Source: Mucilaginibacter jinjuensis
GTDB taxonomy: Bacteria; Bacteroidota; Bacteroidia; Sphingobacteriales; Sphingobacteriaceae
Direction of reading: 5' to 3'
Length of the DNA: 64,000 nucleotides
Assembly (NCBI RefSeq): GCF_028596025.1
Contig: NZ_CP117167.1
Location: 5,952,001 to 6,016,000 of the forward strand
A model generated the notes under the pieces. The model was not told the origin of the DNA, made no database searches, and worked only from the letters and a program-made list of their open reading frames with translations. Below are positions 41,642 through 48,951 of the stretch, in pieces. Both the position numbers and the translations under genes were made by a program. Every line of letters starts with the position of its first letter. Position 1 is the first letter of the stretch.

Positions 41642-42909
41642 GCAGGCGCGTTGTTGTTACCGGCTTAGGTGTTGTTTCTCCTAATGGAGTTGGTATTCCC
41701 GACTTTCTGAATGCTATTCAAAATGGTGTTTCGGGCATCCGCTTTAACCCGCTTTACGAAGAGCTTAAATTTAGCTGCCAGGTAGCCGGTACGCCGCTTT
41801 TTGACTGGGAGGGTTTAAGAAATTACATTTCTGAAGTTAGTTTTTATGGTTTAAAAGCCCGTGGAATTGGCTACGGCCTTCAAGCAGCGCTTGATGCCTG
41901 GACAGATGCCGGAAACCAGATAGAAAGCGACGAAACCGACTGGGATACGGGCTGCATTTTCGGTAATAGTATTGCCGATACCGAGGCCATGAAAAACGTG
42001 ATCAGCCGGGTTGATAATAAAGAAGTAAAAAAGTTAGGTTCGCGCGTGGTTGAACAAGCCATGAACAGCGGCGTAACTTCATACATATCAGGCCGTTTGG
42101 CTTTGGGTAATAAGGTAATCACTAATTCGGCAGCATGCGCAACAGGCACGCAGGCCATTTTAATGGGTTACGAATACATTAAACACGGCTATGCCAAACG
42201 TATGTTAGTTGGTAGCACAGAGCATGTAGATACTTACGTCTTTGGTGCATTCGATTCCATGCGGGTATTATCACGTAAGTTTAATGATCAGCCCGAACGT
42301 GCTTCGAGGCCAATGAGTGCTACTGCAGGCGGCTTTGTACCGGGGTCGGGCTCAGCAGCTTTGGTTTTAGAAGATTTGGATTACGCACTTGCTCGCGGCG
42401 CAAAAATTTATGCCGAAGTTTTAGGTGGATCAACCAATAGCGGGGGCCAGCGTGGGGGAGGCTCAATGACGGCTCCAGCACCGGCAGGTGTAATACGGTG
42501 TATTGAAGATGCGGTTAAATTATCGGGCATAGAGGCTAATCAGATTGATCTGATCAGCGGGCACTTAACAGCCACTTTGGCTGATAAGTTCGAGATACAG
42601 AACTGGAGCACCGTATTGGGAAGATCGGGAGATGATTTTCCTTATGTAAATTCGCTGAAATCGATGATCGGGCATAGCCTCAGTGCGGCAGGATCGATTG
42701 AATCTGTTGCATCAATTTTACAGATTGTGCATGGTTTTGTGCATCCAAACATTAATTTAGAGGATCCAAATCCCGAAATAACAAACATTATCGGTAATAA
42801 TTGTTTACCTACTACTATAGTGAAAACTGATGTTAATATTGTAGCAAAAGCTAACTTTGGTTTCGGCGACGTTAACAGCTGTTTAATATTTTCAAAATTT
42901 AATAACTAA
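41638..42909 (+). CDS. Beta-ketoacyl-ACP synthase (mini FAS operon)
   Basis: A 423-residue thiolase-fold ketosynthase of the FabF/KAS II class. Catalytic Cys lies in NSAACATGTQAI and the second His in MIGHSLSAAGSIE. The usual first-His motif (HGTGT) is changed to GHLTATLAD: the His is kept, but Gly-Thr are altered, so substrate or rate may differ from housekeeping FabF. Overlaps the dehydratase (ATGA) and abuts the ACP gene by 1 bp. Confidence 0.9.
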   Translation: MSRRVVVTGLGVVSPNGVGIPDFLNAIQNGVSGIRFNPLYEELKFSCQVAGTPLFDWEGLRNYISEVSFYGLKARGIGYGLQAALDAWTDAGNQIESDETDWDTGCIFGNSIADTEAMKNVISRVDNKEVKKLGSRVVEQAMNSGVTSYISGRLALGNKVITNSAACATGTQAILMGYEYIKHGYAKRMLVGSTEHVDTYVFGAFDSMRVLSRKFNDQPERASRPMSATAGGFVPGSGSAALVLEDLDYALARGAKIYAEVLGGSTNSGGQRGGGSMTAPAPAGVIRCIEDAVKLSGIEANQIDLISGHLTATLADKFEIQNWSTVLGRSGDDFPYVNSLKSMIGHSLSAAGSIESVASILQIVHGFVHPNINLEDPNPEITNIIGNNCLPTTIVKTDVNIVAKANFGFGDVNSCLIFSKFNN

Positions 42910-43169
42910 TGACCAGACAAGAAATTTTAGACGAATTAAAAAAGGTACTTACGCCTTACACGGCAGATAAAGAAGCACTTGCAAAAGTGGATGAGAACAC
43001 GGACCTGATAAAAGACCTGAAGATAAATTCTGCTAATCTTGTTGATATTATCATTGACGCCGAATCGAAATACAACATCGAGATCGACTACGATTCGGCC
43101 GACCGCATGACCAATGTAGGCAGCTGCATTGATGTAATCTCAGAAAAAATGGGCCAGGGCCAGGTATGA
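42909..43169 (+). CDS. Acyl carrier protein
   Basis: An 86-residue acidic ACP. The phosphopantetheine Ser lies in DLKINSANLVDIIID, in place of the usual DSL, so Ser is preceded by Asn. This makes it a specialised rather than housekeeping ACP. It sits directly between the ketosynthase and its probable activating transferase, overlapping the latter by 4 bp. Confidence 0.9.
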   Translation: MTRQEILDELKKVLTPYTADKEALAKVDENTDLIKDLKINSANLVDIIIDAESKYNIEIDYDSADRMTNVGSCIDVISEKMGQGQV

Positions 43170-43882
43170 TCAGTATCGGCAACGATATTGTAGACCTTAG
43201 CGCGATTGATAAAAATCGCACCCAGCAAAAAGCATTTTACTCCAAAATACTTTCAGATAAAGAACAGCAGCTCTATAGCCGATCATCACAAATGCCATTC
43301 GAAATCTACGTATGGTTGCTATGGTCGGCTAAAGAGTCTGTATATAAGTTTGCCAAACGGCTCAATCCCGAGCTGATATTTTCTCCGGCAAGGATTGAGA
43401 TTGTTTCTGAACCTGTCTTTGAATCAGAATTTTCGGAATTCAAGAATTTTCAGAATGTAAATTCAAAAGGAAGTGGATTCGACTTATCATTTGAATCCGG
43501 GGAATTCTTTAATTCTGTAAATTCTGCTCCAGAAAAATTTTCAGAATACAACTACCAAATAAACTATCTTTCGAAAACCTATCATCTGCTCTCTCTTATT
43601 TCCGATAAATTCATTGCAACTATTGCTTCACAATCTTCAGATTTTACCAAGATAAATTGGGGTATAAAATATATTGATCAAAACGATTACGAATCTCAAG
43701 CTTCTGTAGTAAGATCATTTACACTGAAAAGAATAAATGAAGTGTTTCCCAACGAAGCCAATTTCAGCATTGGCAAAAACCCGGTTGGCGGCCCTACCAT
43801 TCTAAAAGAGCAAGTCGAAACAGATTTTAAGGTTTCCTTTGCACATCACGGCAATTATGTGGCTTACGCCTTCGCAACTTAA
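43166..43882 (+). CDS. 4'-phosphopantetheinyl transferase superfamily protein
   Basis: Probably attaches phosphopantetheine to the ACP encoded just upstream. The metal/CoA motifs ISIGNDIVDL near the N-terminus and WSAKESVYKFAKR near residue 52 are present. At 238 residues it has an unusual Phe/Ser/Asn-rich segment at about residues 84-130, which coincides with an A/T-rich palindromic repeat in the DNA (43421-43555). Removing this leaves about 190 residues, closer to the family. Last gene of the five-gene operon. Confidence 0.85.
   Translation: MISIGNDIVDLSAIDKNRTQQKAFYSKILSDKEQQLYSRSSQMPFEIYVWLLWSAKESVYKFAKRLNPELIFSPARIEIVSEPVFESEFSEFKNFQNVNSKGSGFDLSFESGEFFNSVNSAPEKFSEYNYQINYLSKTYHLLSLISDKFIATIASQSSDFTKINWGIKYIDQNDYESQASVVRSFTLKRINEVFPNEANFSIGKNPVGGPTILKEQVETDFKVSFAHHGNYVAYAFAT
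43421..43555. repeat. A/T-rich palindromic repeat inside the phosphopantetheinyl transferase gene
   Basis: Arms rich in GAATTC/TTCAGAAT/GTAAATTC words on both sides of a central hairpin GGATTC (43475-43480)/GAATCC (43493-43498). It is in frame and contains no stop in the coding direction. Its composition resembles intergenic filler rather than coding sequence. Confidence 0.55.
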
Positions 43883-43924
43883 TTTCAGATAAAACACTTC
43901 TTCCTTTTCCGGCATTATTGTTTT

Positions 43925-44128
43925 ATGCCATCATCTGTAGTAGCCAATATGGAATATGACGAAAAGCGCAAGGTATTAAGGATCACTTATACCTCGGGAA
44001 AAGTGTATGACTATTTGGCCGTTCCGCAGCAGGCTTATGATGAAATGAAAGCTGCAGATTCTAAAGGCCAGTATCTTAATTATAGTATTAAAGGGAAATA
44101 CAGGTATAAAAAGGTTAAGGCTGTTTAG
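43925..44128 (+). CDS. KTSC-domain protein
   Basis: A 67-residue protein made of a single KTSC domain: VVANMEYDEKRKVLRITYTS, GKVYDYLAVPQQAYDEM and LNYSIKGKYRYKKV. KTSC domains occur near lysyl-tRNA synthetases and in phage or toxin contexts, with no settled function. It stands alone, 42 bp after the transferase gene, and may be read from the same transcript. Confidence 0.88.
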   Translation: MPSSVVANMEYDEKRKVLRITYTSGKVYDYLAVPQQAYDEMKAADSKGQYLNYSIKGKYRYKKVKAV

Positions 44129-44143
44129 TTAAATATCTGCTTT

Positions 44144-44235
44144 GTCGTTTCGACGATAGGAGAAATCTTATACGAGATTCATTCATTAACAAGAGAGAAG
44201 CAAAACGCACAAGATTCTCCTATCGTCGAAATGAC
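44144..44235. repeat. Palindromic element related to family C, copy 3
   Basis: GTCGTTTCGACGATAGGAGAAATCTT at the left is mirrored by AGATTCTCCTATCGTCGAAATGAC at the right (given here in two parts around a central spacer). It shares the GTC...GAC frame of family C. Confidence 0.75.
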
Positions 44236-44258
44236 AAATTGTTTATTGATAATGCGCT

Positions 44259-44288
44259 AACTCCCCTTTTAGGGGGCCGGGGGGCTCA
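44259..44288. repeat. Family F repeat at the 3' end of rarA
   Basis: ACTCCCCTTTTAGGGGGCC and GGGGGGCTC; the element touches the rarA stop codon region. Confidence 0.65.
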
Positions 44289-45566
44289 ATACCCATACCT
44301 GTTACCCCACTGCTTCTTCAATTTTTCTTTCGCCTCATGCTCACGGGCATTGTTGCCGGGCTCGTATATTTTAGTGCCCTTTATTTCGAGTGGTAAGAAA
44401 TCTAGGTCAACAAAATTGTTTTCGTAGCTGTGGGCGTATTTGTAATCTTTACCATAGCCTATGTTTTTCATCAACTTGGTTGGTGCATTACGCAAGTGCA
44501 GCGGCACTGGCAGATCTCCTGTGCGGCGCACCAATTCCATAGCAGCGCCTATAGCCGTTGTTGCCGAATTACTTTTAGGCGAAGTCGCCAGGTATATACA
44601 AGTTTGCGAAAGGATGAGTTGCGATTCTGGCATACCAATCTTATTCACCGCTTCAAAACAACTTTGTGCCAACAGCAAAGCATTTGGGTTGGCATTGCCA
44701 ATGTCTTCCGATGCCAGTATCAGCATTCGGCGGGCAATAAATAGCGGGTCTTCTCCTCCAACCAGCATGCGGGCCAGCCAGTAAACCGCACCATTAGGGT
44801 CGCTGCCGCGCATAGATTTAATGAAGGCCGAAATAATATCATAGTGCTGCTCACCGGCCTTATCATACAAGGCCATGTTTTGCTGCACATGTTCCAATAC
44901 AATCTGGTTGGTGATGGTGATATTTTTGGTATCGAATGCATTCACCAGTAATTCGAAGATATTGAGCAACTTGCGGCCGTCACCACCTGAAAGGCGCAGC
45001 AAAGCTTCGTGTTCCTTAATGGTGATCTTCTTTTTGCTGAGCACTACATCTTCTTTCTGTGCTTTCTTCAGCATACTTACCAGGTCATCTTCCTCAAGTG
45101 CTTTCAGTATATAAACCTGGCAGCGCGAAAGCAAAGCCGAGATTACTTCGAAAGAAGGATTTTCTGTAGTAGCACCAATCAGCGTAACAATACCCCGTTC
45201 AACCGCGCCCAGCAATGAATCTTGCTGCGATTTAGAGAAACGGTGGATCTCATCGATAAATAAAATCGGCAAAGTTCCACCCTCTTCTTTCAACAACGAA
45301 GCTTTTTCTATCACCTCGCGCACATCCTTCACCCCTGAATTTATTGCACTTAAAGCAAAAAACGGCCGGTACAAACTTTGCGAAATAATATACGCCAGCG
45401 TAGTTTTACCAACGCCCGGCGGCCCCCAGAAAATCATAGAAGGCAAAGTACCGGCCTCTATCGCCTTTCTTAAAACGGCACCGGGGCCTACCAAATGTTT
45501 CTGCCCAACATAGTCATCCAGTGTTTTTGGGCGCATGCGCTCGGCCAGCGGCGGTAAATTATTCAT
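44286..45566 (-). CDS. rarA: Replication-associated recombination ATPase RarA (MgsA)
   Basis: AAA+ ATPase related to clamp loaders, acting at stalled replication forks. The 426-residue protein has LAERMRPKTLDDYVGQKHL, Walker A GPPGVGKTTLAYII, Walker B FIDEIHRFSKSQQD, sensor TLIGATTENPSFE, and the tetramerisation part with RGSDPNGAVYWLARML and ASEDIGNANP. The C-terminal end borders a family F repeat. Divergent from the alginate-lyase gene. Confidence 0.96.
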   Translation of the reverse strand: MNNLPPLAERMRPKTLDDYVGQKHLVGPGAVLRKAIEAGTLPSMIFWGPPGVGKTTLAYIISQSLYRPFFALSAINSGVKDVREVIEKASLLKEEGGTLPILFIDEIHRFSKSQQDSLLGAVERGIVTLIGATTENPSFEVISALLSRCQVYILKALEEDDLVSMLKKAQKEDVVLSKKKITIKEHEALLRLSGGDGRKLLNIFELLVNAFDTKNITITNQIVLEHVQQNMALYDKAGEQHYDIISAFIKSMRGSDPNGAVYWLARMLVGGEDPLFIARRMLILASEDIGNANPNALLLAQSCFEAVNKIGMPESQLILSQTCIYLATSPKSNSATTAIGAAMELVRRTGDLPVPLHLRNAPTKLMKNIGYGKDYKYAHSYENNFVDLDFLPLEIKGTKIYEPGNNAREHEAKEKLKKQWGNRYGY

Positions 45567-45928
45567 GAAAGTAAATTTCGTGAAAGTAAATGAAAGAAAC
45601 GAAATTTAGCTATAATTTTTAGCAATAGAGTTTTTAGCTGCATGCATTTAGCATTGGTTTAAAGCGAGTAGACGCGGTTTCAATCAATATCTAAATCAAT
45701 ATAATTAACTGTATTACAAATAATTACGAAATCGTTTTCGCAAATAAATTCACATTTTTGTTACACATTTTTGTTTTAGTTAAATAGTTTTGATTCAACG
45801 CTCCAACGTTGTTTTGATTAGTGCAGTAAAATCAATTTGCCAAATTGAGAAGAGAAGCTCAATTGGTACGTAATGCCAAAATCTTAATTAATTAACAAAA
45901 ACCAATAACAAACCAATTTTTCTAAATC
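45567..45928. other. Divergent promoter region of rarA and the alginate-lyase gene
   Basis: About 360 bp, A/T-rich. It holds a LacI-type palindrome (45726-45741), a TAAATTTC word on the minus strand near 45603 that may be the rarA -7 box, a repeated TTTACTTTC/GAAAGTAAA word next to the rarA start, and TTTTTGTT runs. No reading frame of interest. Confidence 0.5.
45726..45741. promoter_or_regulatory. LacI-family-type operator upstream of the alginate-lyase gene
   Basis: ACGAAATCGTTTTCGC is a near-perfect 16-bp palindrome with central CG, the layout of LacI/PurR/CytR-type operators. A related site lies at 47124-47139 on the other side of the gene. No LacI regulator gene is in the window. Confidence 0.5.
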
Positions 45929-47080
45929 ATGAAAAGAAACAAACTTTCTTACTGGTTAAGCTGTGCCCTGTTGTTAGCGTTAACCCTGTTTTTTTACGAG
46001 TGTAAAAAATCAGAAACAGCCAACAAAGATGCAAACACCTCAACTGCCACAGTACCCCGTTCTGTAACTACATTTGTGCATCCTGGCGTACTTAATACAG
46101 CCGCCAATCTGGATTTTATTGCCGGGCAGGTTAACGGCGGCGATGCAGGCCGCACCACATCATACCAAAAGGTGTTGGATTTTATCGCTAATAACCCATT
46201 ACCAACCCAATTTTACAGCACCGTTTACGTGGGTTCAAACGGGCACACCAGTCCGTCTAAAAGCCAGATCCGTAAGGATGCCGAACTCTCTTATGCCCTG
46301 GCGCTTCGTTTTGCAAAAACCGGCAACATTACCTATGCTAACCAATGTATTGCCATATTAAACGGTTGGTCATATACATTTCAAAACTACGCACCTATTG
46401 ATGCTACCGACAACCCTAACCAACCCGGATTAGAAGCATCATGGACTACCCCAAGTTTTGTTGCCGCTGCCGAAATTATCCGTTATTATAAACCAAACGG
46501 CGTTTCTGCTAATTGGTCGGCTGCCGATATCAATCAGTTTAATGCCTATCTTAACAATGTTAAAAACAACTATATTAACAATGTACCTGGCCTAGGTTAT
46601 AACAATAACTGGAATGTTTCTGCCGGCTATGCAAAAATAGCTATTGGCGTTTTCTTAAACAGTGCCAGTGTATTTAACGATGGCGAAACTATCCTGAACA
46701 ATGTAATGAACAGTGTTATCCAATCAGGCGGTACCATGCCAGAACTTTGTGTTCGTCAGGATTGTGTACATTACCAATATTCACTAACCGGCTTAACCTA
46801 CGCAGCCGAGATTGCCAGTATACAGGGCGATAATTCACTTTATACGGCATTATCAAACCGCATTAGCCAGGGTTATGATTTTGAGCGCAGCGCTTACAAC
46901 CAAAGCACCGGCTGTAACTATTGTACAACATCAAGCCCTATATTTCCAGGTGTAGAAGTAGCTTACAAACATTATGGCACAAATAACATGCTATCATTAC
47001 GCAATATGCAAGCACCTTTTGGTGTACCTAATGATAATACCTTTTTAGGCTTCACTACTTACACACACTACAACCTATAA
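45929..47080 (+). CDS. Alginate-lyase-family lipoprotein
   Basis: A 383-residue exported protein of the alginate lyase (PL5-like, alpha/alpha toroid) family. The N-terminus has a hydrophobic signal ending in Cys with Lys-Lys after it (FFYECKKSE), a common Bacteroidota lipoprotein pattern. The domain begins FVHPGVLNTAANLDFI and contains NNWNVSAGYAKIAIGVF and ELCVRQDCVHYQYSLTGLTY, where the Asn/Trp and Arg/His are candidate active-site residues. No SusC/SusD or other lyase is nearby. Two LacI-type sites flank it, suggesting sugar-responsive control. Confidence 0.82.
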   Translation: MKRNKLSYWLSCALLLALTLFFYECKKSETANKDANTSTATVPRSVTTFVHPGVLNTAANLDFIAGQVNGGDAGRTTSYQKVLDFIANNPLPTQFYSTVYVGSNGHTSPSKSQIRKDAELSYALALRFAKTGNITYANQCIAILNGWSYTFQNYAPIDATDNPNQPGLEASWTTPSFVAAAEIIRYYKPNGVSANWSAADINQFNAYLNNVKNNYINNVPGLGYNNNWNVSAGYAKIAIGVFLNSASVFNDGETILNNVMNSVIQSGGTMPELCVRQDCVHYQYSLTGLTYAAEIASIQGDNSLYTALSNRISQGYDFERSAYNQSTGCNYCTTSSPIFPGVEVAYKHYGTNNMLSLRNMQAPFGVPNDNTFLGFTTYTHYNL

Positions 47081-47123
47081 ATTATAATTAATTGTCTTAT
47101 TAACCATTGTAAGGCAAGCCGTT

Positions 47124-47139
47124 ACGAAAACGATTGCGT
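47124..47139. promoter_or_regulatory. Second LacI-family-type operator, downstream of the alginate-lyase gene
   Basis: ACGAAAACGATTGCGT, 16 bp, imperfect palindrome centred on CG. Compared with the complement of the upstream site it shares CGAAAACGATT. It could belong to a looped pair or to a now-missing downstream gene. Confidence 0.45.
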
Positions 47140-47315
47140 GAATAAATAAGTCCAAATACATCAATCTCTCCCGCAGGGTAAATAATTTTGAATATCATTC
47201 CTGGTTGAGGTGGCTGCTTTAAAAACAGCTATTGATTTATTACGATTGATTGAGCTTGAGGTTCTGTGTGAGAGCAGGACCTCTTTTTTGTATAAAAGCC
47301 TACCTTTACAGGTAC

Positions 47316-47948
47316 ATGTTTGCCAGTTTTAACCACGATAATTTTCATCATATCTGCGATCAGCTGGCCGCAGCAGATACCGATTTAGCTTTGATCATCA
47401 ATAATTATGGCTATCCTCTATTATGGTCACGCCCTAATTCGTTTGAGTCGTTGGTGCATATTATTCTAGAGCAGCAGGTTTCACTGGCTTCTGCTTTATC
47501 AGCCTTAAACAAATTAAAAGAGGCCATACAGGAAATTACACCCGGCCGTGTACTGTTGCTTACTGATGAAGAATTAAAAGCATGTTACTTCAGTCGACAA
47601 AAAACGGCTTATGTACGCTACCTGGCCGAGGCATTATTATGCGGCCAAATTAATTTAAAGGCATTCGAAGATCTGCCTGATGATGAGATCCGTGCCCAGC
47701 TTACTGCCCTCAAAGGCATTGGCAACTGGACGGTGGATGTTTACCTGATGTTTGTGCTGCACCGGGCAGACATCTTCCCCATTGGCGATCTGGCTGCTGT
47801 ACAATCGATGAAAAAAGTAAAAAAATTATCGCCCAACATTAGCCGTGAAGAAATGGTGTTGCTTGCCCAGCAATGGCAACCTTACAGAACTGTGGCTACG
47901 ATGTTGCTATGGCACGATTATCTGAGCAGGAGAAAAAATTCCGTTTAA
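47316..47948 (+). CDS. DNA-3-methyladenine glycosylase II (AlkA-like)
   Basis: A 210-residue HhH-GPD base-excision glycosylase. Visible features are SFESLVHIILEQQVSLASA, the helix-hairpin-helix LTALKGIGNWTVDVYLMFVL, and the catalytic Asp in FPIGDLAAVQSM. It lacks the N-terminal AlkA domain of E. coli and is the short form. ATG at 47316 gives MFASFNHDNFH; a TTTG-type -33 and a TACCTTTA -7 lie just upstream. Confidence 0.9.
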   Translation: MFASFNHDNFHHICDQLAAADTDLALIINNYGYPLLWSRPNSFESLVHIILEQQVSLASALSALNKLKEAIQEITPGRVLLLTDEELKACYFSRQKTAYVRYLAEALLCGQINLKAFEDLPDDEIRAQLTALKGIGNWTVDVYLMFVLHRADIFPIGDLAAVQSMKKVKKLSPNISREEMVLLAQQWQPYRTVATMLLWHDYLSRRKNSV

Positions 47949-48093
47949 ACCACAAACCTAAAAAGTTTACGTTAAGTGCACGTATTTACCACACTGATAA
48001 TCAAAAGAATATCATTTTATAAAATACATACAACTTATTCATTAAACACTTATATTTACGTACTGATGATAATTAGTTTCAGTTATATAACCG

Positions 48094-48101
48094 TATATTT
48101 G
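48094..48101 (+). promoter_or_regulatory. -7 box of the exported helical protein gene
   Basis: TATATTTG, exact TAnnTTTG, 40 bp before the ATG at 48142. Confidence 0.5.
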
Positions 48102-48141
48102 CGTACTAATTAATTTAATTAAACCCAAAGGCAAAATCCAA

Positions 48142-48753
48142 ATGAGATTAACCCTACTTGTCGTATTATGCGCCATCAGTATGTCCGCTTCGGCGCAATG
48201 GTTCACCAAACACGAGCGTTTCGCACAGTTACCACAAATCCAGGATCATTCTGTCAGCCGTTTTGCTAAAGCAGACCTGCGTAAAGATCAAAAGATCAGA
48301 AATAAAACTATTGCCCCAAGCCAGTACAACCTTGAGGTGTCTGAAGACTTTGTGATGAAGACCGCCCAGCATAATATGCGTTTCAGGATATACAACCTGG
48401 CCAGCTACAATTTTAGCGATCTGGCACGCCTGTATGTACAGCAAAACCGTTTTTCTGAAGCCAAATGGTACTTTTTGCAAAGTAACTTTTTATCGCGCCA
48501 GCAAAATAACGATAAGCTTACCATCAATAACCTCATTAACCTGGCCGGTGTAAAAGCTGATATCGGTGATTTTAGTTTAGCCCAGCAAGACCTGTTCGAA
48601 GCCCGCGATATGGCATCAGCCCATGGCTGGCTGATAGACCTGATATCGGTAGAAAAGAAATTAAAATCGATCCAGAATTCCCGCATTACTTCAACCCGTG
48701 CCGAGCTGCGTTATGCCAGCAATGCCATGCTTAGCCAACCTGCCGTTGACTAA
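48142..48753 (+). CDS. Exported TPR-like helical protein
   Basis: A 203-residue protein with a clear signal peptide (MRLTLLVVLCAISMSASAQ). The mature part is helical, with two to three TPR-like units (DLARLYVQQNRFSEAKWYFL, INLAGVKADIGDFSLAQQDL). The tail is polar. No known family is recognised; it is likely periplasmic. It stands alone with its own -7 box and precedes the Tsp-like gene by 198 bp. Confidence 0.75.
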   Translation: MRLTLLVVLCAISMSASAQWFTKHERFAQLPQIQDHSVSRFAKADLRKDQKIRNKTIAPSQYNLEVSEDFVMKTAQHNMRFRIYNLASYNFSDLARLYVQQNRFSEAKWYFLQSNFLSRQQNNDKLTINNLINLAGVKADIGDFSLAQQDLFEARDMASAHGWLIDLISVEKKLKSIQNSRITSTRAELRYASNAMLSQPAVD

Positions 48754-48951
48754 GTACAAAGTATTGAAATACTATATTTTATAATACCACGTTTGTCATA
48801 TTGTAAAACTGGTTCAAACATTATTTAGTAATATTTTATTAGTAACATATTGAGACGGCTTTGCAGCTGTCTCTTTTTATTTACATTAGCAAATAAATAC
48901 TTATATATTTTGATGTTTGGTAACCGATTTGATTTAATAACTGCTAAAGAC

